This document shows positions 16,395-25,404 of a DNA stretch of 64,000 nt, in pieces (within the stretch, counting starts at the first letter, position 1; each line of letters starts with the position of its first letter). The stretch covers positions 94,797 through 158,796 of the forward strand of contig NZ_AGRW01000049.1 in assembly GCF_000255555.1 (NCBI RefSeq), written 5' to 3'. Below the pieces are notes generated by a model. The model was not told where the DNA came from and ran no database searches. It saw only the letters and a program-made list of their open reading frames with translations. Source of the DNA: Treponema saccharophilum DSM 2985 (GTDB lineage Bacteria; Spirochaetota; Spirochaetia; Treponematales; Treponemataceae). A program made the translations under genes and the position numbers.

Positions 16395-18122
16395 TCAGAT
16401 TCCGTCCCCGGCAAGAACGTGCGGCGCGTCGAACATCTCAAGCTCCTTTATTATGTTCAGCGCATTTTCGAGGGAATCGCGCGCATTCTGCAGCGTCGAA
16501 AGGAAGTTTTCGTTGCCGCGCCCCGACAGATGCCCGATATTCGACAGCGTGTCGAACCGCGCCTCCTTCTTCAGACCGAGAAGTCCGGAAAGAATGTGGT
16601 TCATCGAGCGGTTTGCGGTGCCGAACTGGTTTATTATGAGCTGCATCTCTGACTCGACGCTCCTCATCAGCTGCTCGACGCGGGTCTGCTCCTGGAGCGT
16701 CCTCATCTGCCCCTCGGCGCTGAATTTCGCGAACGTGCTTCCGACATCGCCGCTCGGCTTGATGCGGTCGTTCAGGGCGTTGAGCGCCATCGATATATGG
16801 ATGAAATCGTTGAACGTGTCCGTGTACATCAGCTGGTTGTCCTTCTTCTTGAAGACGCCCTCGACCATAATCGACTTGAGCACAATCTCGTACGTCGGAA
16901 ATTCCTTGAGGAAATACCAGTAGAGGAATCCGCCCGTAAGCTCGTAGCGGAATTTCACGCCGCCCCAAAGGTTCTCCCACGGCCTGTTCGGCAGAATCGG
17001 GAACGATTCCAACGAGAAACGGCTGACGAGGCTCTGCCTGAGGTTCTCCTTCTTGCAGTCGAAAACCCACGAGTCCCATTTCTGCTCGAAAATCTTCTTC
17101 CAGCTCGTCTTGAATTTGACGAACCAGTCCTCGCCGCCCGAGAAATGCTCCGGCATCCACTGCGAATCGGAATAGACGATGCAGCTTATCGAATGAATCG
17201 GGACGGAGCTCATGAACATGTGCAGGTTCGACATGTTCTCCATCGCCTTCGACATGAACTCAACAGCGTCGTTCGAATTCTCGTCGGAATCGGAGCCTTT
17301 TTTCTTCGAATTCCTGATGGAGAAGAGGAATAGCGTCTCAAGAACCTCGTTGGGAAGGCGGAAGCTGTTCAGCAGGCATTTCGCGAACGCGCCGATTTCG
17401 TTCTCAATCTGGCTGAACTGGCACGTGTGGATTTCGTCCGTTATCTCGGAGAAAAGGCTCAAAAACCTGTTGAAGGGAAGCCGGACGAACTGCCTGAGCC
17501 AATCGACGGATTTGACAGCCTCGTACATCTCGTTTTTGGAATCCGCCGGAATCGACTGGAAAATGTCGTCCATCTGCCGGAGCAGCTCGACGCGGTACTC
17601 GAGTTTTGCCTCGCCAGTAACTGGATTCGTGTACGGGTCAACGTTGTCGGCAAGGTCGCGGGCCACAATCGGCATGACAATCGAGCCGAGGAACACATAG
17701 AACGCGCCCTCGTCCTGCTCGAACGACACGACGTACGGCCGGAAAAAGTCCGCCGATTTCTTGAGGTCGCGGAGCTTGTCGTAGAACGCTGGAAGGATGA
17801 ACCCCCGCTTCATGTCGATGAGGCCGGGAAAATTTCTCCCGACAATCTTCGCCATGCTCTGGATTTTTATCTCGTTGAACAGGATTTCCGTCGACGTGTT
17901 CGTGAAAATCGATTTCAACCAAAGCCAAAACCTGAACGGAAGAGACTCCTTCTTCAGCTGCTCGGACAAAGTCGTCTCCGGCTCCGTCGGCAGGTCCTCA
18001 ACTGGAGAGAATGAGTCATTTTCATAATCTTTTGGAGTGCTTTGCATCTTGTCTAGTATAGACTGCCTCTCCTCCGCAGAGATTCCGGACACGAGCGCGT
18101 CGAATGAATTAGAGCTTCCCAT
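16395..18122 (-). CDS. conserved-looking protein of unknown function (575 aa)
   Basis: I do not recognise this protein. It has 575 residues, no signal peptide, and a hydrophobic patch near LPFRFWLWLKSIF at about 55-70 which is amphipathic rather than clearly membrane-spanning. The body is helical and rich in Phe and Asn, with a charged C-terminus containing RTLQEQTRVEQLMRSVESE, probably a coiled coil. The ATG at 18122 (MGSSNSFDALVSG) is chosen because the long upstream extension is Phe/Arg-rich shadow sequence. A TAAAAT box ends eight bases before this ATG and no ribosome-binding site is present. It heads an operon with yfiH. Confidence 0.75.
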   Translation of the reverse strand: MGSSNSFDALVSGISAEERQSILDKMQSTPKDYENDSFSPVEDLPTEPETTLSEQLKKESLPFRFWLWLKSIFTNTSTEILFNEIKIQSMAKIVGRNFPGLIDMKRGFILPAFYDKLRDLKKSADFFRPYVVSFEQDEGAFYVFLGSIVMPIVARDLADNVDPYTNPVTGEAKLEYRVELLRQMDDIFQSIPADSKNEMYEAVKSVDWLRQFVRLPFNRFLSLFSEITDEIHTCQFSQIENEIGAFAKCLLNSFRLPNEVLETLFLFSIRNSKKKGSDSDENSNDAVEFMSKAMENMSNLHMFMSSVPIHSISCIVYSDSQWMPEHFSGGEDWFVKFKTSWKKIFEQKWDSWVFDCKKENLRQSLVSRFSLESFPILPNRPWENLWGGVKFRYELTGGFLYWYFLKEFPTYEIVLKSIMVEGVFKKKDNQLMYTDTFNDFIHISMALNALNDRIKPSGDVGSTFAKFSAEGQMRTLQEQTRVEQLMRSVESEMQLIINQFGTANRSMNHILSGLLGLKKEARFDTLSNIGHLSGRGNENFLSTLQNARDSLENALNIIKELEMFDAPHVLAGDGI

Positions 18123-18272
18123 AGCGAGATATTTTATACAATATCCGACAAAACCTCTATAAAAAAATCTCAAGAAAAAGCATTTCGCAGTCACTCCGCG
18201 TTGCGGATTGTCGGAAATATCAAAAAAATCCAAAAACAATACGGCGCGCGCGCATTTTCCTACCTTCCGCGC

Positions 18273-18300
18273 TTGATACTTGGCGATTCGGCTGTAAAAT
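18273..18300 (+). promoter_or_regulatory. promoter abutting the aldo/keto reductase start
   Basis: TTGATA (18273-18278), 16 bases, TAAAAT (18295-18300), then six bases to the ATG at 18307. Both boxes match five of six consensus positions. The predicted transcript has essentially no leader. Confidence 0.65.
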
Positions 18301-18306
18301 AGGCGC

Positions 18307-19293
18307 ATGTACAAAGCAAACGAAAACAGATATGCGCAGATGAAATACGCGCGGTGCGGAAAGAGCGGGCTGCTTCTTCCGAGGATTTCGCTCGGGCTGT
18401 GGCACAATTTCGGCTCGGTCGACCCGTTCGAGAACCAGAAGAAGCTTCTGTTCACGGCGTTCGACCTCGGAATCACCCACTTCGACCTGGCGAACAACTA
18501 CGGCCCCGTCCCCGGAAGCGCGGAGGAGAACTTCGGGCGGATAATCTCCGCGGAGCTCAAAAGCCACCGCGACGAGCTTGTCATCTCGACGAAAGCCGGA
18601 TACGAGATGTGGGACGGTCCCTACGGAAACTGGGGCAGCCGAAAATACCTCATGTCGAGCCTCGACCAGAGCCTTTCGCGCATGAAGCTCGACTACGTGG
18701 ACATCTTCTACCACCACCGCCCCGACCCCGACACGCCGCTCGAGGAGACGATGGGCGCGCTCGCCGACATCGTGCATCAGGGGAAGGCGCTCTACGCGGG
18801 AATCTCCAACTACAACGCCGAGCAGACGAAAAAGGCGGCGGAAATTCTCCGCTCGATGGGAGTGCCGCTCCTCATAAACCAGTTCCGCTACAACATGATT
18901 GACCGGTGGGCGGACGACGACAGGCTGTTCGACGCGCTCGACGAAGTTGGATCCGGCTCAATCGCGTTCTGCCCGCTCGCGCAGGGGCTTCTCACGTCGC
19001 GCTACCTCGGAGGCATCCCCGAGGGAAGCCGGGCTACGAGAAGCGTGTTCCTCACGCCGGACAGGATAACCGACGAGCTTCGCGCGAAGCTCAACCGCCT
19101 GAACGAAATCGCAAAAAACCGAGGGCAGTCGCTCGCCGAGATGTCGCTCTCTTGGGCGCTCAGGCGGGGAAGGCTCACGTCCGTCCTCATCGGGGCGAGC
19201 CGCGCCGAGCAGATTGTGGAGAACGCCCGCGTCATAAACGCGCCCGACCTCACCGACGACGAGCTTTCCGCGATACATTCGGTGCTCGCGTAG
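18307..19293 (+). CDS. aldo/keto reductase (YghZ / glyceraldehyde 3-phosphate reductase type)
   Basis: This is a cytoplasmic NADPH-dependent reductase of small aldehydes, closest by motif to YghZ, which reduces L-glyceraldehyde 3-phosphate and detoxifies methylglyoxal. The 328-residue TIM barrel has the catalytic Asp/Tyr in HFDLANNYG, the Lys in ISTKAGY, and the His in YHHRPD, with the YghZ-like stretches GLWHNFG and YGPVPGSAEENFG. The C-terminal NADP site SWALRRG with VLIGASR is present. The start has no Shine-Dalgarno but sits six bases after a good -10 box. It is a single gene ending at a terminator shared with leuB. Confidence 0.9.
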   Translation: MYKANENRYAQMKYARCGKSGLLLPRISLGLWHNFGSVDPFENQKKLLFTAFDLGITHFDLANNYGPVPGSAEENFGRIISAELKSHRDELVISTKAGYEMWDGPYGNWGSRKYLMSSLDQSLSRMKLDYVDIFYHHRPDPDTPLEETMGALADIVHQGKALYAGISNYNAEQTKKAAEILRSMGVPLLINQFRYNMIDRWADDDRLFDALDEVGSGSIAFCPLAQGLLTSRYLGGIPEGSRATRSVFLTPDRITDELRAKLNRLNEIAKNRGQSLAEMSLSWALRRGRLTSVLIGASRAEQIVENARVINAPDLTDDELSAIHSVLA

Positions 19294-19303
19294 GGGGCAA
19301 GGC

Positions 19304-19340
19304 ATAAAAAAACAAGGGGCGAACTGCCCCTTGTTTTTTA
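19304..19340. terminator. bidirectional terminator
   Basis: An A-run, CAAGGGGC, a five-base loop GAACT, GCCCCTTG and a T-run (19306-19339) form a symmetric terminator for the aldo/keto reductase and the converging leuB. Confidence 0.92.
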
Positions 19341-19362
19341 TCTGCGGTTCGCTTGAAACCGT

Positions 19363-20457
19363 TTATTTGTTCAGGTACTCGACAACGAGCTGACCCATCT
19401 TCTTCGTTCCGACGAGCTTGCCAGCAGCCTTCACCTCGTCGATGTGGCTTCCGGCGATGTCGCCCGTGCGCCATCCGTCGTCAAGGACCGCGCTCACGGC
19501 GTTCTCGATTGCCTTCGCCTCGTCCTCAAGCTTGAAGCTGTAGCGGAGGAGCATCGCCGCGGAGAGAATTGTCGCCAGCGGGTTCGCCAAATCTTTTCCG
19601 GCGATGTCGGGCGCGCTTCCATGAATCGGCTCGTAGAGGCCGGGGCCCGTTCCGTCGCCGATTGAGGCAGACGCGAGCATTCCGATTGAGCCGGTAATCT
19701 GGCTCGCCTCGTCGCTCATGATGTCGCCGAACATGTTGCTCGTCGCGATGACGTCGAACTGGCGCGGGTTCCGCACCAGCTGCATCGAGGCGTTGTCGAT
19801 GTAGAGGTATGAGAGCGCGACTTCGGGATAGTCCTTCTTCACGTCCTCGGCGACGCGCCTCCAGAGCTGGCTTGAGTTGAGGATGTTCGCCTTGTCAACG
19901 ACGCAGAGCCTCTTCTGCCTGCTCATCGCGTACTCAAAACCCATGCGGACAATGCGCTCAATCTCGGGGCGCGTGTATTTCTCGGTGTCCCACGCGGTGT
20001 TTCCGTCCGCGCTCGTCCCGCGCTCGCCGAAATAGATTCCGCCCGTAAGCTCGCGCACGATGAGGATGTCCAGCCCGTCGCCGACAATCTCGTCCTTGAG
20101 CGGGCACGCGTCCTTGAGCTGCTTCCACATGACCGCGGGGCGCAGGTTCGCGAAAACCTTCATTCCGCCGCGAAGACCAAGAAGCGCCTTCTCAGGGCGA
20201 AGCTCGGAGGCGAGGTTGTCCCACTTGGGGCCGCCGACCGCGCCGAGAAGAGCCGCGTCGCTCTTGAGGCAGATTTCGAGCTGCTCCTCAGGAAGGGGCT
20301 TGCCGAATTTGTCGATTGCCGCGCCGCCCGCCACAACGTTCGTGTAGTTCCACTTGTGCCCGAATTTCTTCGCAACGGCGTCAAGCACGTTCACTGCTTC
20401 CGCCACAACATCGGGACCGATTCCGTCGCCTGGGATAAGAGCGATTGTCTTTTCCAT
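19363..20457 (-). CDS. leuB: 3-isopropylmalate dehydrogenase
   Basis: LeuB oxidises and decarboxylates 3-isopropylmalate with NAD in leucine synthesis. The 364-residue protein has LIPGDGIGPDV at the N-terminus, the substrate loop with RELTGGIYFGERG, the Lys/Tyr region, and the NAD-site segment EPIHGSAPDIAGK. These distinguish LeuB from isocitrate and tartrate dehydrogenases. The ATG follows AAGGAG by about ten bases, slightly long. It is not next to leuA, leuC or leuD here. A tandem repeat cluster lies immediately upstream, so its transcript may begin inside or beyond that repeat. Confidence 0.95.
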   Translation of the reverse strand: MEKTIALIPGDGIGPDVVAEAVNVLDAVAKKFGHKWNYTNVVAGGAAIDKFGKPLPEEQLEICLKSDAALLGAVGGPKWDNLASELRPEKALLGLRGGMKVFANLRPAVMWKQLKDACPLKDEIVGDGLDILIVRELTGGIYFGERGTSADGNTAWDTEKYTRPEIERIVRMGFEYAMSRQKRLCVVDKANILNSSQLWRRVAEDVKKDYPEVALSYLYIDNASMQLVRNPRQFDVIATSNMFGDIMSDEASQITGSIGMLASASIGDGTGPGLYEPIHGSAPDIAGKDLANPLATILSAAMLLRYSFKLEDEAKAIENAVSAVLDDGWRTGDIAGSHIDEVKAAGKLVGTKKMGQLVVEYLNK

Positions 20458-20514
20458 CTTTTTGAATACTCCTTGTAGATTTGGATTGCGGATATTTTAC
20501 CGAAAAAGGCGCGC

Positions 20515-20880
20515 GCTTGCATACCGTTTTCCGTTCTAAGTTCGGCTTGGTGGTAGCAAGCGTTCGCCGGCACGTGCGAAGCCCGTGCCTACCGTGGCGG
20601 AATTTGTCGTGAGGACAAAAATCTCTCGTTTTTACTTCGGATTGCGTTCTTTTTCCCCGTTCTAAATTCGGCTTGGTTGGAGCAAGCGTTCGCCGGCACG
20701 TGCGAATCCCGTGCCTACCGTGGCGAATTTTGTCGGATGGGCAAAAAGCTTTCGTTCTTAGTTCGACTTGCATACCGTTTTCCGTTCTAAGTTCGGCTTG
20801 GTTGGAGCAAGCGTTCGCCGGCACGTGCGAAGCCCGTGCCTACCGTGGCGGAATTTGTCGGGTGGGCAAAAATCTTTCGC
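20515..20880 (+). repeat. dispersed tandem repeat family, cluster 2 (three copies)
   Basis: Three copies of a 125-126-base unit; the block CCGTTCTAAGTTCGGC begins at 20531, 20657 and 20782. Each copy then has GGAGCAAGCGTTCG (GTAGCAAGCG in the first), GGCACG, a 9-base loop, CGTGCC, and a less regular tail. This fills most of the 495 bases between leuB and the lipoprotein gene. The same blocks occur at 15.4 and 63.6 kb. I see no open reading frame that keeps frame through the copies. Confidence 0.92.
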
Positions 20881-20903
20881 TAACCGGTTCGGATTGGCGG
20901 GCA

Positions 20904-20933
20904 TAAAAAAATCGGCGGAAAGTTTCCGCCGAT
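20904..20933 (-). terminator. terminator of the lipoprotein operon
   Basis: On the minus strand a near-perfect stem ATCGGCGGAAA / TTTCCGCCGAT (20911-20933) is followed by seven Ts, 20 bases after the stop of the lipoprotein gene. Confidence 0.9.
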
Positions 20934-20952
20934 TGCAGGACAGTCGATTTTC

Positions 20953-22272
20953 TTAAGACGAGACTTTTATCTTGAATGTGCCTGTACTTCCGGAAGAATA
21001 CGGCTCTACTTTCAGGTATATATAGCCGGATGTTGCGCCGCATTTTATCGTCTGCCCTGTAGAATCGAAAAACATAGTACTGACGAATGATAAATTAGAA
21101 TAAGCCGAGACCTTCACGTCAAGAGTTTCGTTGCCAGTGCCAGTACCTTGATAACTATCTGCCCAATATACCGTATAAGTTCTCCCGGCGGAAGCGTAAA
21201 AACGATAGATGCACGATTGTGTGCCGCTTGTCAGGATTCCTTCCGTCCAGCCAGCATTCACGTCGAGCGTAGTATAGCTTGAACTTGACGAAGACGGCAT
21301 TGTGACGGTTACCGAGTTTGATATTGCAGGCGACCCGGACGTCTGGTTTGCCCTGAGGACGAACGTATACGTGCTTCCGGCAGTAAGACCGGTGATTGTT
21401 GAGCTTGAATAACCGTATCTATTCGTGTTCATACAGCTTCCGTTCTTCCAGACGTAGACGTAATCCCCGTAATAGTTTCCGGTCCATGAGAGCGTCACGC
21501 TGGTGGAGGAAGTTATGTCACAAGAAAGCGTGTACGGGTACATCGCTGTCCCCGCCTGGATATAAACGGAGCAGCTGTTGGACAGCTCCTTCGCGTCGCT
21601 TGAGTTTCCGTTCTTGAGGACGACGGAGTGAGAGCCGGAAGTAAGGCCATCGATAGTCGCGCTCCCCGCGGACGTACTGGCGGTCTTTTCGTATGCGCCG
21701 TCGACAAAAATGTATACGGAATCCCCGACGTAGCCGTAGTTATTCCACTCGATGTTCATTCCGAGCTGCCCCGTATCCTCAACCTTCGTCAGCTCCATCG
21801 TGTTCTCGTCCTCCATTTTGAGGACTATCTTTACAGAGCTAGAATTCTGGGGACAATAAGCCAGATAACCGCGCGAGTAACCGAGCAGCGATGTTATGCT
21901 CTCCTCGCTTGAATAAGTAAGATACGACTGGATTTCCTCTTTCGTCATCTTCTTGGAAGTAAAAGTGAACTTGCTTTTGAGGTCTGAAGTTCTTGATTCT
22001 GACAGTTCTCCCCAATAAGACCACCCCTGCGAAGCATTTGACTTCCAATTATTCTGGAAGGAATAGAACGAAGGGTTAGCGACATAGAGCGCATATTTCT
22101 TTTCCGACGACTTCTTGCTTCCGCTTCCGTTCTCAACAGAAATCGGAGACGTTCCGTCGAGCAGCTCGTACTTCTCGTTCAGGTACACTCCGCCGCACCC
22201 GGAAACGACGGCGGAGAAAGCCGCGCACAGTAAAGCCGCGGCGATTTTTGCAAATGGGAATCTTGATTTCAT
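20953..22272 (-). CDS. lipoprotein with fibronectin III-like repeats
   Basis: The 439-residue product starts with a lipoprotein signal (hydrophobic core, lipobox VSGC with Cys26) and so should be anchored in an envelope membrane. It is very rich in Ser, Thr, Gly and Tyr. Two internal segments, ending near TIDGLTSGSHSVVL and TITGLTAGSTYTFVLRA, look like fibronectin III or similar beta-sandwich repeats, and the last 110 residues resemble a pre-peptidase C-terminal type jelly roll. AAGGAG lies eight bases before the ATG. The gene follows the CsgG-like/barrel gene after 16 bases, so the two proteins probably act together at the cell surface. No enzyme motif is visible. Confidence 0.8.
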   Translation of the reverse strand: MKSRFPFAKIAAALLCAAFSAVVSGCGGVYLNEKYELLDGTSPISVENGSGSKKSSEKKYALYVANPSFYSFQNNWKSNASQGWSYWGELSESRTSDLKSKFTFTSKKMTKEEIQSYLTYSSEESITSLLGYSRGYLAYCPQNSSSVKIVLKMEDENTMELTKVEDTGQLGMNIEWNNYGYVGDSVYIFVDGAYEKTASTSAGSATIDGLTSGSHSVVLKNGNSSDAKELSNSCSVYIQAGTAMYPYTLSCDITSSTSVTLSWTGNYYGDYVYVWKNGSCMNTNRYGYSSSTITGLTAGSTYTFVLRANQTSGSPAISNSVTVTMPSSSSSSYTTLDVNAGWTEGILTSGTQSCIYRFYASAGRTYTVYWADSYQGTGTGNETLDVKVSAYSNLSFVSTMFFDSTGQTIKCGATSGYIYLKVEPYSSGSTGTFKIKVSS

Positions 22273-22288
22273 AATTCTTCTCCTTGTC

Positions 22289-24673
22289 CTACCACGTTAT
22301 GCCGAGCCCGATCGAATACTTGTCGAAGAACCGCTCCTGCTCAGTGTAGCATTCGCTCGGAGTCCAGCCGACACCGTACCGCCCGAAGAGAACCCATCCG
22401 ACAGACGGAGAGAACCATTCCACCGTCAGGCTTCCGCACAAGCCGAACGCGTCGTTCACGAGTCCCGCCTCGCCGTCGAGGCAGACCCTTATCTGCTCGT
22501 CGAAGCACCAGTTCATGCCAAGCAGCCCGGTGAATGTCAGCGTCGTCTCGCCGCCGAGGTCCTTGTAGGAAAGGTCATCCGGGGACGGCTCCGACTTGCT
22601 GTCGCTCGACTGCGAGTATATGTACGTGTTGAAACCGCCCGTCAAATTCAAGCCCCAATAGAAATGCTTTCCGAGCTTCTTCGTAATCATGAGGCCGCCG
22701 GCGAGAATCATGTTGTCGTCGCCGTAGTTGTAGAAATCGCCCACTAACAGGATTGAGCTTCTGCCGTGCTGCTTCCGCCTCGCCTCCTCGCGCTCAATTT
22801 CCTTCTGCCGCTTTTTCTCCGCCTTCTCCTCCTCGCGCGCAATCCGCTCCTGCTCCTCGCGGTATTCTCTCTCCGCCTTGATTCTGGCAACCTCGTCCTT
22901 CGCGTCCTGACGCGCTTTTTCCGCGGCGAGACGCTTCTCCTCAAGCGCTTTTATTTCCGCTTCCTTCCTATTGGCCTCGGCAATCTGCTCGTCCGTTCGG
23001 ATGTCGTACGGCGGCGTCATCGAGAAGTCCCTCTTCGAGTTGAGCGACATCTCGCTCACATTCTTTCCGCGGACGTTGTTGTACACGCGCAGCTTGCTGA
23101 AACCGAATTTGTACTCGGACGGATGGTCTTCGTCCTTTGGTTCCGCCCAATAATCCATCTCGCAGACGAGAATCTTGTCGCCGCGGCTGAACAGAGAGTC
23201 GTACATCGCGACGGCATCGCTGTAGTCGTCCCAAACCTCGTCGGAATCCTCGATTTTCGGAACGGCGTTGCCCGTGAACTGCGTGTACTCGATTTCGAAC
23301 GAGGTCTGCGTAAGGAGGATGTTGTCGGAATACAGGTAGACGTTCACCGGCCACTTGTGGCTCTCACCGTCCCACACGCCAACGGAAAGCTGGAGCTCGT
23401 CGCTCAAAGAAGAAACCGTCCTCGGCTTCTTCTCCGTTCCCAAAAGCGCGTAGTCGGCATAGATTCCTTTCCTGAGGTCGTCCATCGTCGATTTCGGCTT
23501 GGTGCTCGCATCCTCCTTGTCCTTCTCCGCCTGCACGAGGATTTCTATCTTCTTCGCCTTGGCCGCGTTCTGCCTTCTGATGAGCGCATCGCTCGTTATC
23601 GTCCCGTCCTGCTTCCGGTCGCCGATTTTCAGCGGCGCGTTCATGATTTTGTCGGTCTCGGTCTCGATGTCGGCTTGCGCCTGCTCGTCGATTTCGTTGA
23701 GCCGCTCGTGGAGGTCGTCGCGGATTCCGATGAGCGCCTGCTTCTTTCCCTCGATGATTCTTATCTGGCTGAGGATGGAGGCATTCTCAAGCTTCTTGCT
23801 TCTCGCCTTCTCAGCTTTCTCCTGAGCCTCGCGCGCCAGACGGTCGCGCTCTTCCTTTACCTTCGCGCTCTTCTCGTTGAGGATTTTCTCGTACTCAAGA
23901 GCCTTCTTATTTTCCTCCGCAAGACGCTTCGACTTCTCCTCCGCTGTGCGCAGCTTCTCCGCGATGATTGCGCGCTGAGCCTCCGCCTTCGCGCGCACGG
24001 AATCGGCGGAAAGCTCAGACGAGGTCGATGACACGCTTATCTCCTTGTTGAGCGCGGCAATCTGCTCCTTGTAGCGGGCTGCCTCCTGCTCCGCAAGCCT
24101 CTGCCTGTCGTCTGAAGAAAGGTCGCTCTCGCCGTGCTGCAGAACCCACCTCTGCTCGGTCGAAAGGGACACGCCGAGCGCACTGCACATATTCATCGTA
24201 ATCTTGTCGATTTCGCATCCGGCGCCGTCGTACAGCCTCTCGTATTCCTTCTGCCCCTCGCTCACATGCTGAAAAAGGTTCGTTCCCGTGGAAAGGTCCA
24301 CGACGCCGACCGTCAGGGAAAATTTGCCGCCGGCTTTCCTCACCGTCGAGAAAATCGCGTACTTTGCCGGCGTGAGGTTTCCGATTTCAGCCATCGCCGC
24401 CTCGTTGTATCCGCCGCCCTCGAATTTCTTCTGGAGTTCCTTGACTTTCTTCTCGTTCGTGTTGTCGATGAGCCTGAAATCCGTATATTTTGATACATTC
24501 GCGCTGAGCCTGTCCCTAACGGAATTCTTGAGCCAACCCAAATCCTTCGGGACATTCTCCTCCTCGGTGTTGTACACCATGACAGCGGCATCTTTCGGAA
24601 CCGCCGAATATGCTCCCAGGCTGGCGAAAAGCACCGCAACCGCCGCCAGAAATCTGAAAACCGTTTTCCCCAT
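22289..24673 (-). CDS. exported CsgG-like / coiled-coil / beta-barrel protein
   Basis: The 794-residue product has a signal peptide (cut near AYSAV). Residues about 25-170 resemble the TolB-N/CsgG-type domain (DAAVMVYNTEEENVP, then NLTPAKYAIFSTVRK and VVDLSTGTNLFQHVSEG). Two long coiled coils rich in Glu, Lys, Ala and Arg follow (about 200-370 and 570-650), separated by a beta-rich domain. The last 150 residues look like an outer-membrane barrel ending in aromatic LGITW. The ATG at 24673 is preceded by GGAGGAG; the upstream extension is rejected. It heads an operon with the lipoprotein gene. A periplasm-spanning envelope protein is the likely role, but the exact function is unknown. Confidence 0.8.
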   Translation of the reverse strand: MGKTVFRFLAAVAVLFASLGAYSAVPKDAAVMVYNTEEENVPKDLGWLKNSVRDRLSANVSKYTDFRLIDNTNEKKVKELQKKFEGGGYNEAAMAEIGNLTPAKYAIFSTVRKAGGKFSLTVGVVDLSTGTNLFQHVSEGQKEYERLYDGAGCEIDKITMNMCSALGVSLSTEQRWVLQHGESDLSSDDRQRLAEQEAARYKEQIAALNKEISVSSTSSELSADSVRAKAEAQRAIIAEKLRTAEEKSKRLAEENKKALEYEKILNEKSAKVKEERDRLAREAQEKAEKARSKKLENASILSQIRIIEGKKQALIGIRDDLHERLNEIDEQAQADIETETDKIMNAPLKIGDRKQDGTITSDALIRRQNAAKAKKIEILVQAEKDKEDASTKPKSTMDDLRKGIYADYALLGTEKKPRTVSSLSDELQLSVGVWDGESHKWPVNVYLYSDNILLTQTSFEIEYTQFTGNAVPKIEDSDEVWDDYSDAVAMYDSLFSRGDKILVCEMDYWAEPKDEDHPSEYKFGFSKLRVYNNVRGKNVSEMSLNSKRDFSMTPPYDIRTDEQIAEANRKEAEIKALEEKRLAAEKARQDAKDEVARIKAEREYREEQERIAREEEKAEKKRQKEIEREEARRKQHGRSSILLVGDFYNYGDDNMILAGGLMITKKLGKHFYWGLNLTGGFNTYIYSQSSDSKSEPSPDDLSYKDLGGETTLTFTGLLGMNWCFDEQIRVCLDGEAGLVNDAFGLCGSLTVEWFSPSVGWVLFGRYGVGWTPSECYTEQERFFDKYSIGLGITW

Positions 24674-24798
24674 AAAAACACTCCTCCGAACGAACCTTCC
24701 CCTACCGTTCAGGTTCACGACTTCCCGGAACTGCGCCTTTTTCTCATCGCATCCCAAGAAAACTCGTCCCAAGCCATTTTTCGGCTCCGAACACGTTT

Positions 24799-24827
24799 AA
24801 TATATACTAATAAACCATATTTGTCAG
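24799..24827 (-). promoter_or_regulatory. promoter of the CsgG-like/lipoprotein operon
   Basis: On the minus strand CTGACA (24827-24822), 17 bases and TATATT (24804-24799) give a near-consensus promoter about 125 bases before the start at 24673. It lies in a 320-base gap that otherwise holds only the AT-rich leader of the gene at 24994. Confidence 0.65.
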
Positions 24828-24993
24828 ACTTCGCCCCCTGAAAAAAAAATGACCTGTCCGGAAAACATCCTAATATATTTATTATAGAATGCGACGCTCC
24901 GAATGTGTTTCGGAATCAAGCGCGGCACAGCAAAACCAACCGATTTTATGTGTTATGAACATGAGGAGAATAAATCCTCAAGGAGGCTTTTTT

Positions 24994-25269
24994 ATGACGA
25001 TGGATGATTTTAAAGAATTCCTGATACGGACAGGGTATTCGGAACGGACACCGGCCGGAAATCCGAGCACTGTGTATGATTATCAGAAGCGGGTGCAGAC
25101 CATCTGCGAAAGGGAACATATCCCGGATTTAGACTCATTGGCAGCCAGAATCGATGAAATCGAAAGGAAATATGCTGAGAATGGAGAAGAATCAGAATTC
25201 GGCGCAAAAAGCCATAATGCGTACATAAATGCAATCAGGCGATTTCAGGAACTGTGCCGGGAACAATAA
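24994..25269 (+). CDS. small protein like an integrase core-binding (SAM-like) domain
   Basis: The 91-residue protein resembles the N-terminal core-binding domain of tyrosine recombinases: DFKEFLIRTGYSE, then STVYDYQKRVQTIC, and SHNAYINAIRRFQEL. There is no catalytic Arg-His-Arg-Tyr domain, and the stop follows this domain directly, so it is a free-standing DNA-binding or adaptor module rather than a truncated integrase with a visible remnant. AAGGAGG sits seven bases before the ATG at 24994; an ORF start 105 bases upstream is not supported. It is a lone gene converging on the SPFH gene. Confidence 0.7.
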   Translation: MTMDDFKEFLIRTGYSERTPAGNPSTVYDYQKRVQTICEREHIPDLDSLAARIDEIERKYAENGEESEFGAKSHNAYINAIRRFQELCREQ

Positions 25270-25330
25270 AACGGTCCGTACCGCCGGTATCCCCCCGTTC
25301 CCCGATTCCGCGGACACTGAACATCAGGCA

Positions 25331-25389
25331 AAAAAAAGCGGAACGGCTCCTGACCGTCTTCGGGCAAAAGCCGCTCCGTCCGTTCCGCG
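25331..25389 (-). terminator. terminator of the SPFH gene
   Basis: GCGGAACGG (25339-25347) pairs with CCGTTCCGC (25381-25389), and on the minus strand eight Ts follow. The large loop contains a second possible pairing. Confidence 0.75.
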
Positions 25390-25404
25390 CGTCTTCGCGG
25401 GATG

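Noticed and set aside
20515..20880. CRISPR array
   Set aside because: Units of 92-126 bases are directly joined with no unique spacers and no cas genes are near.
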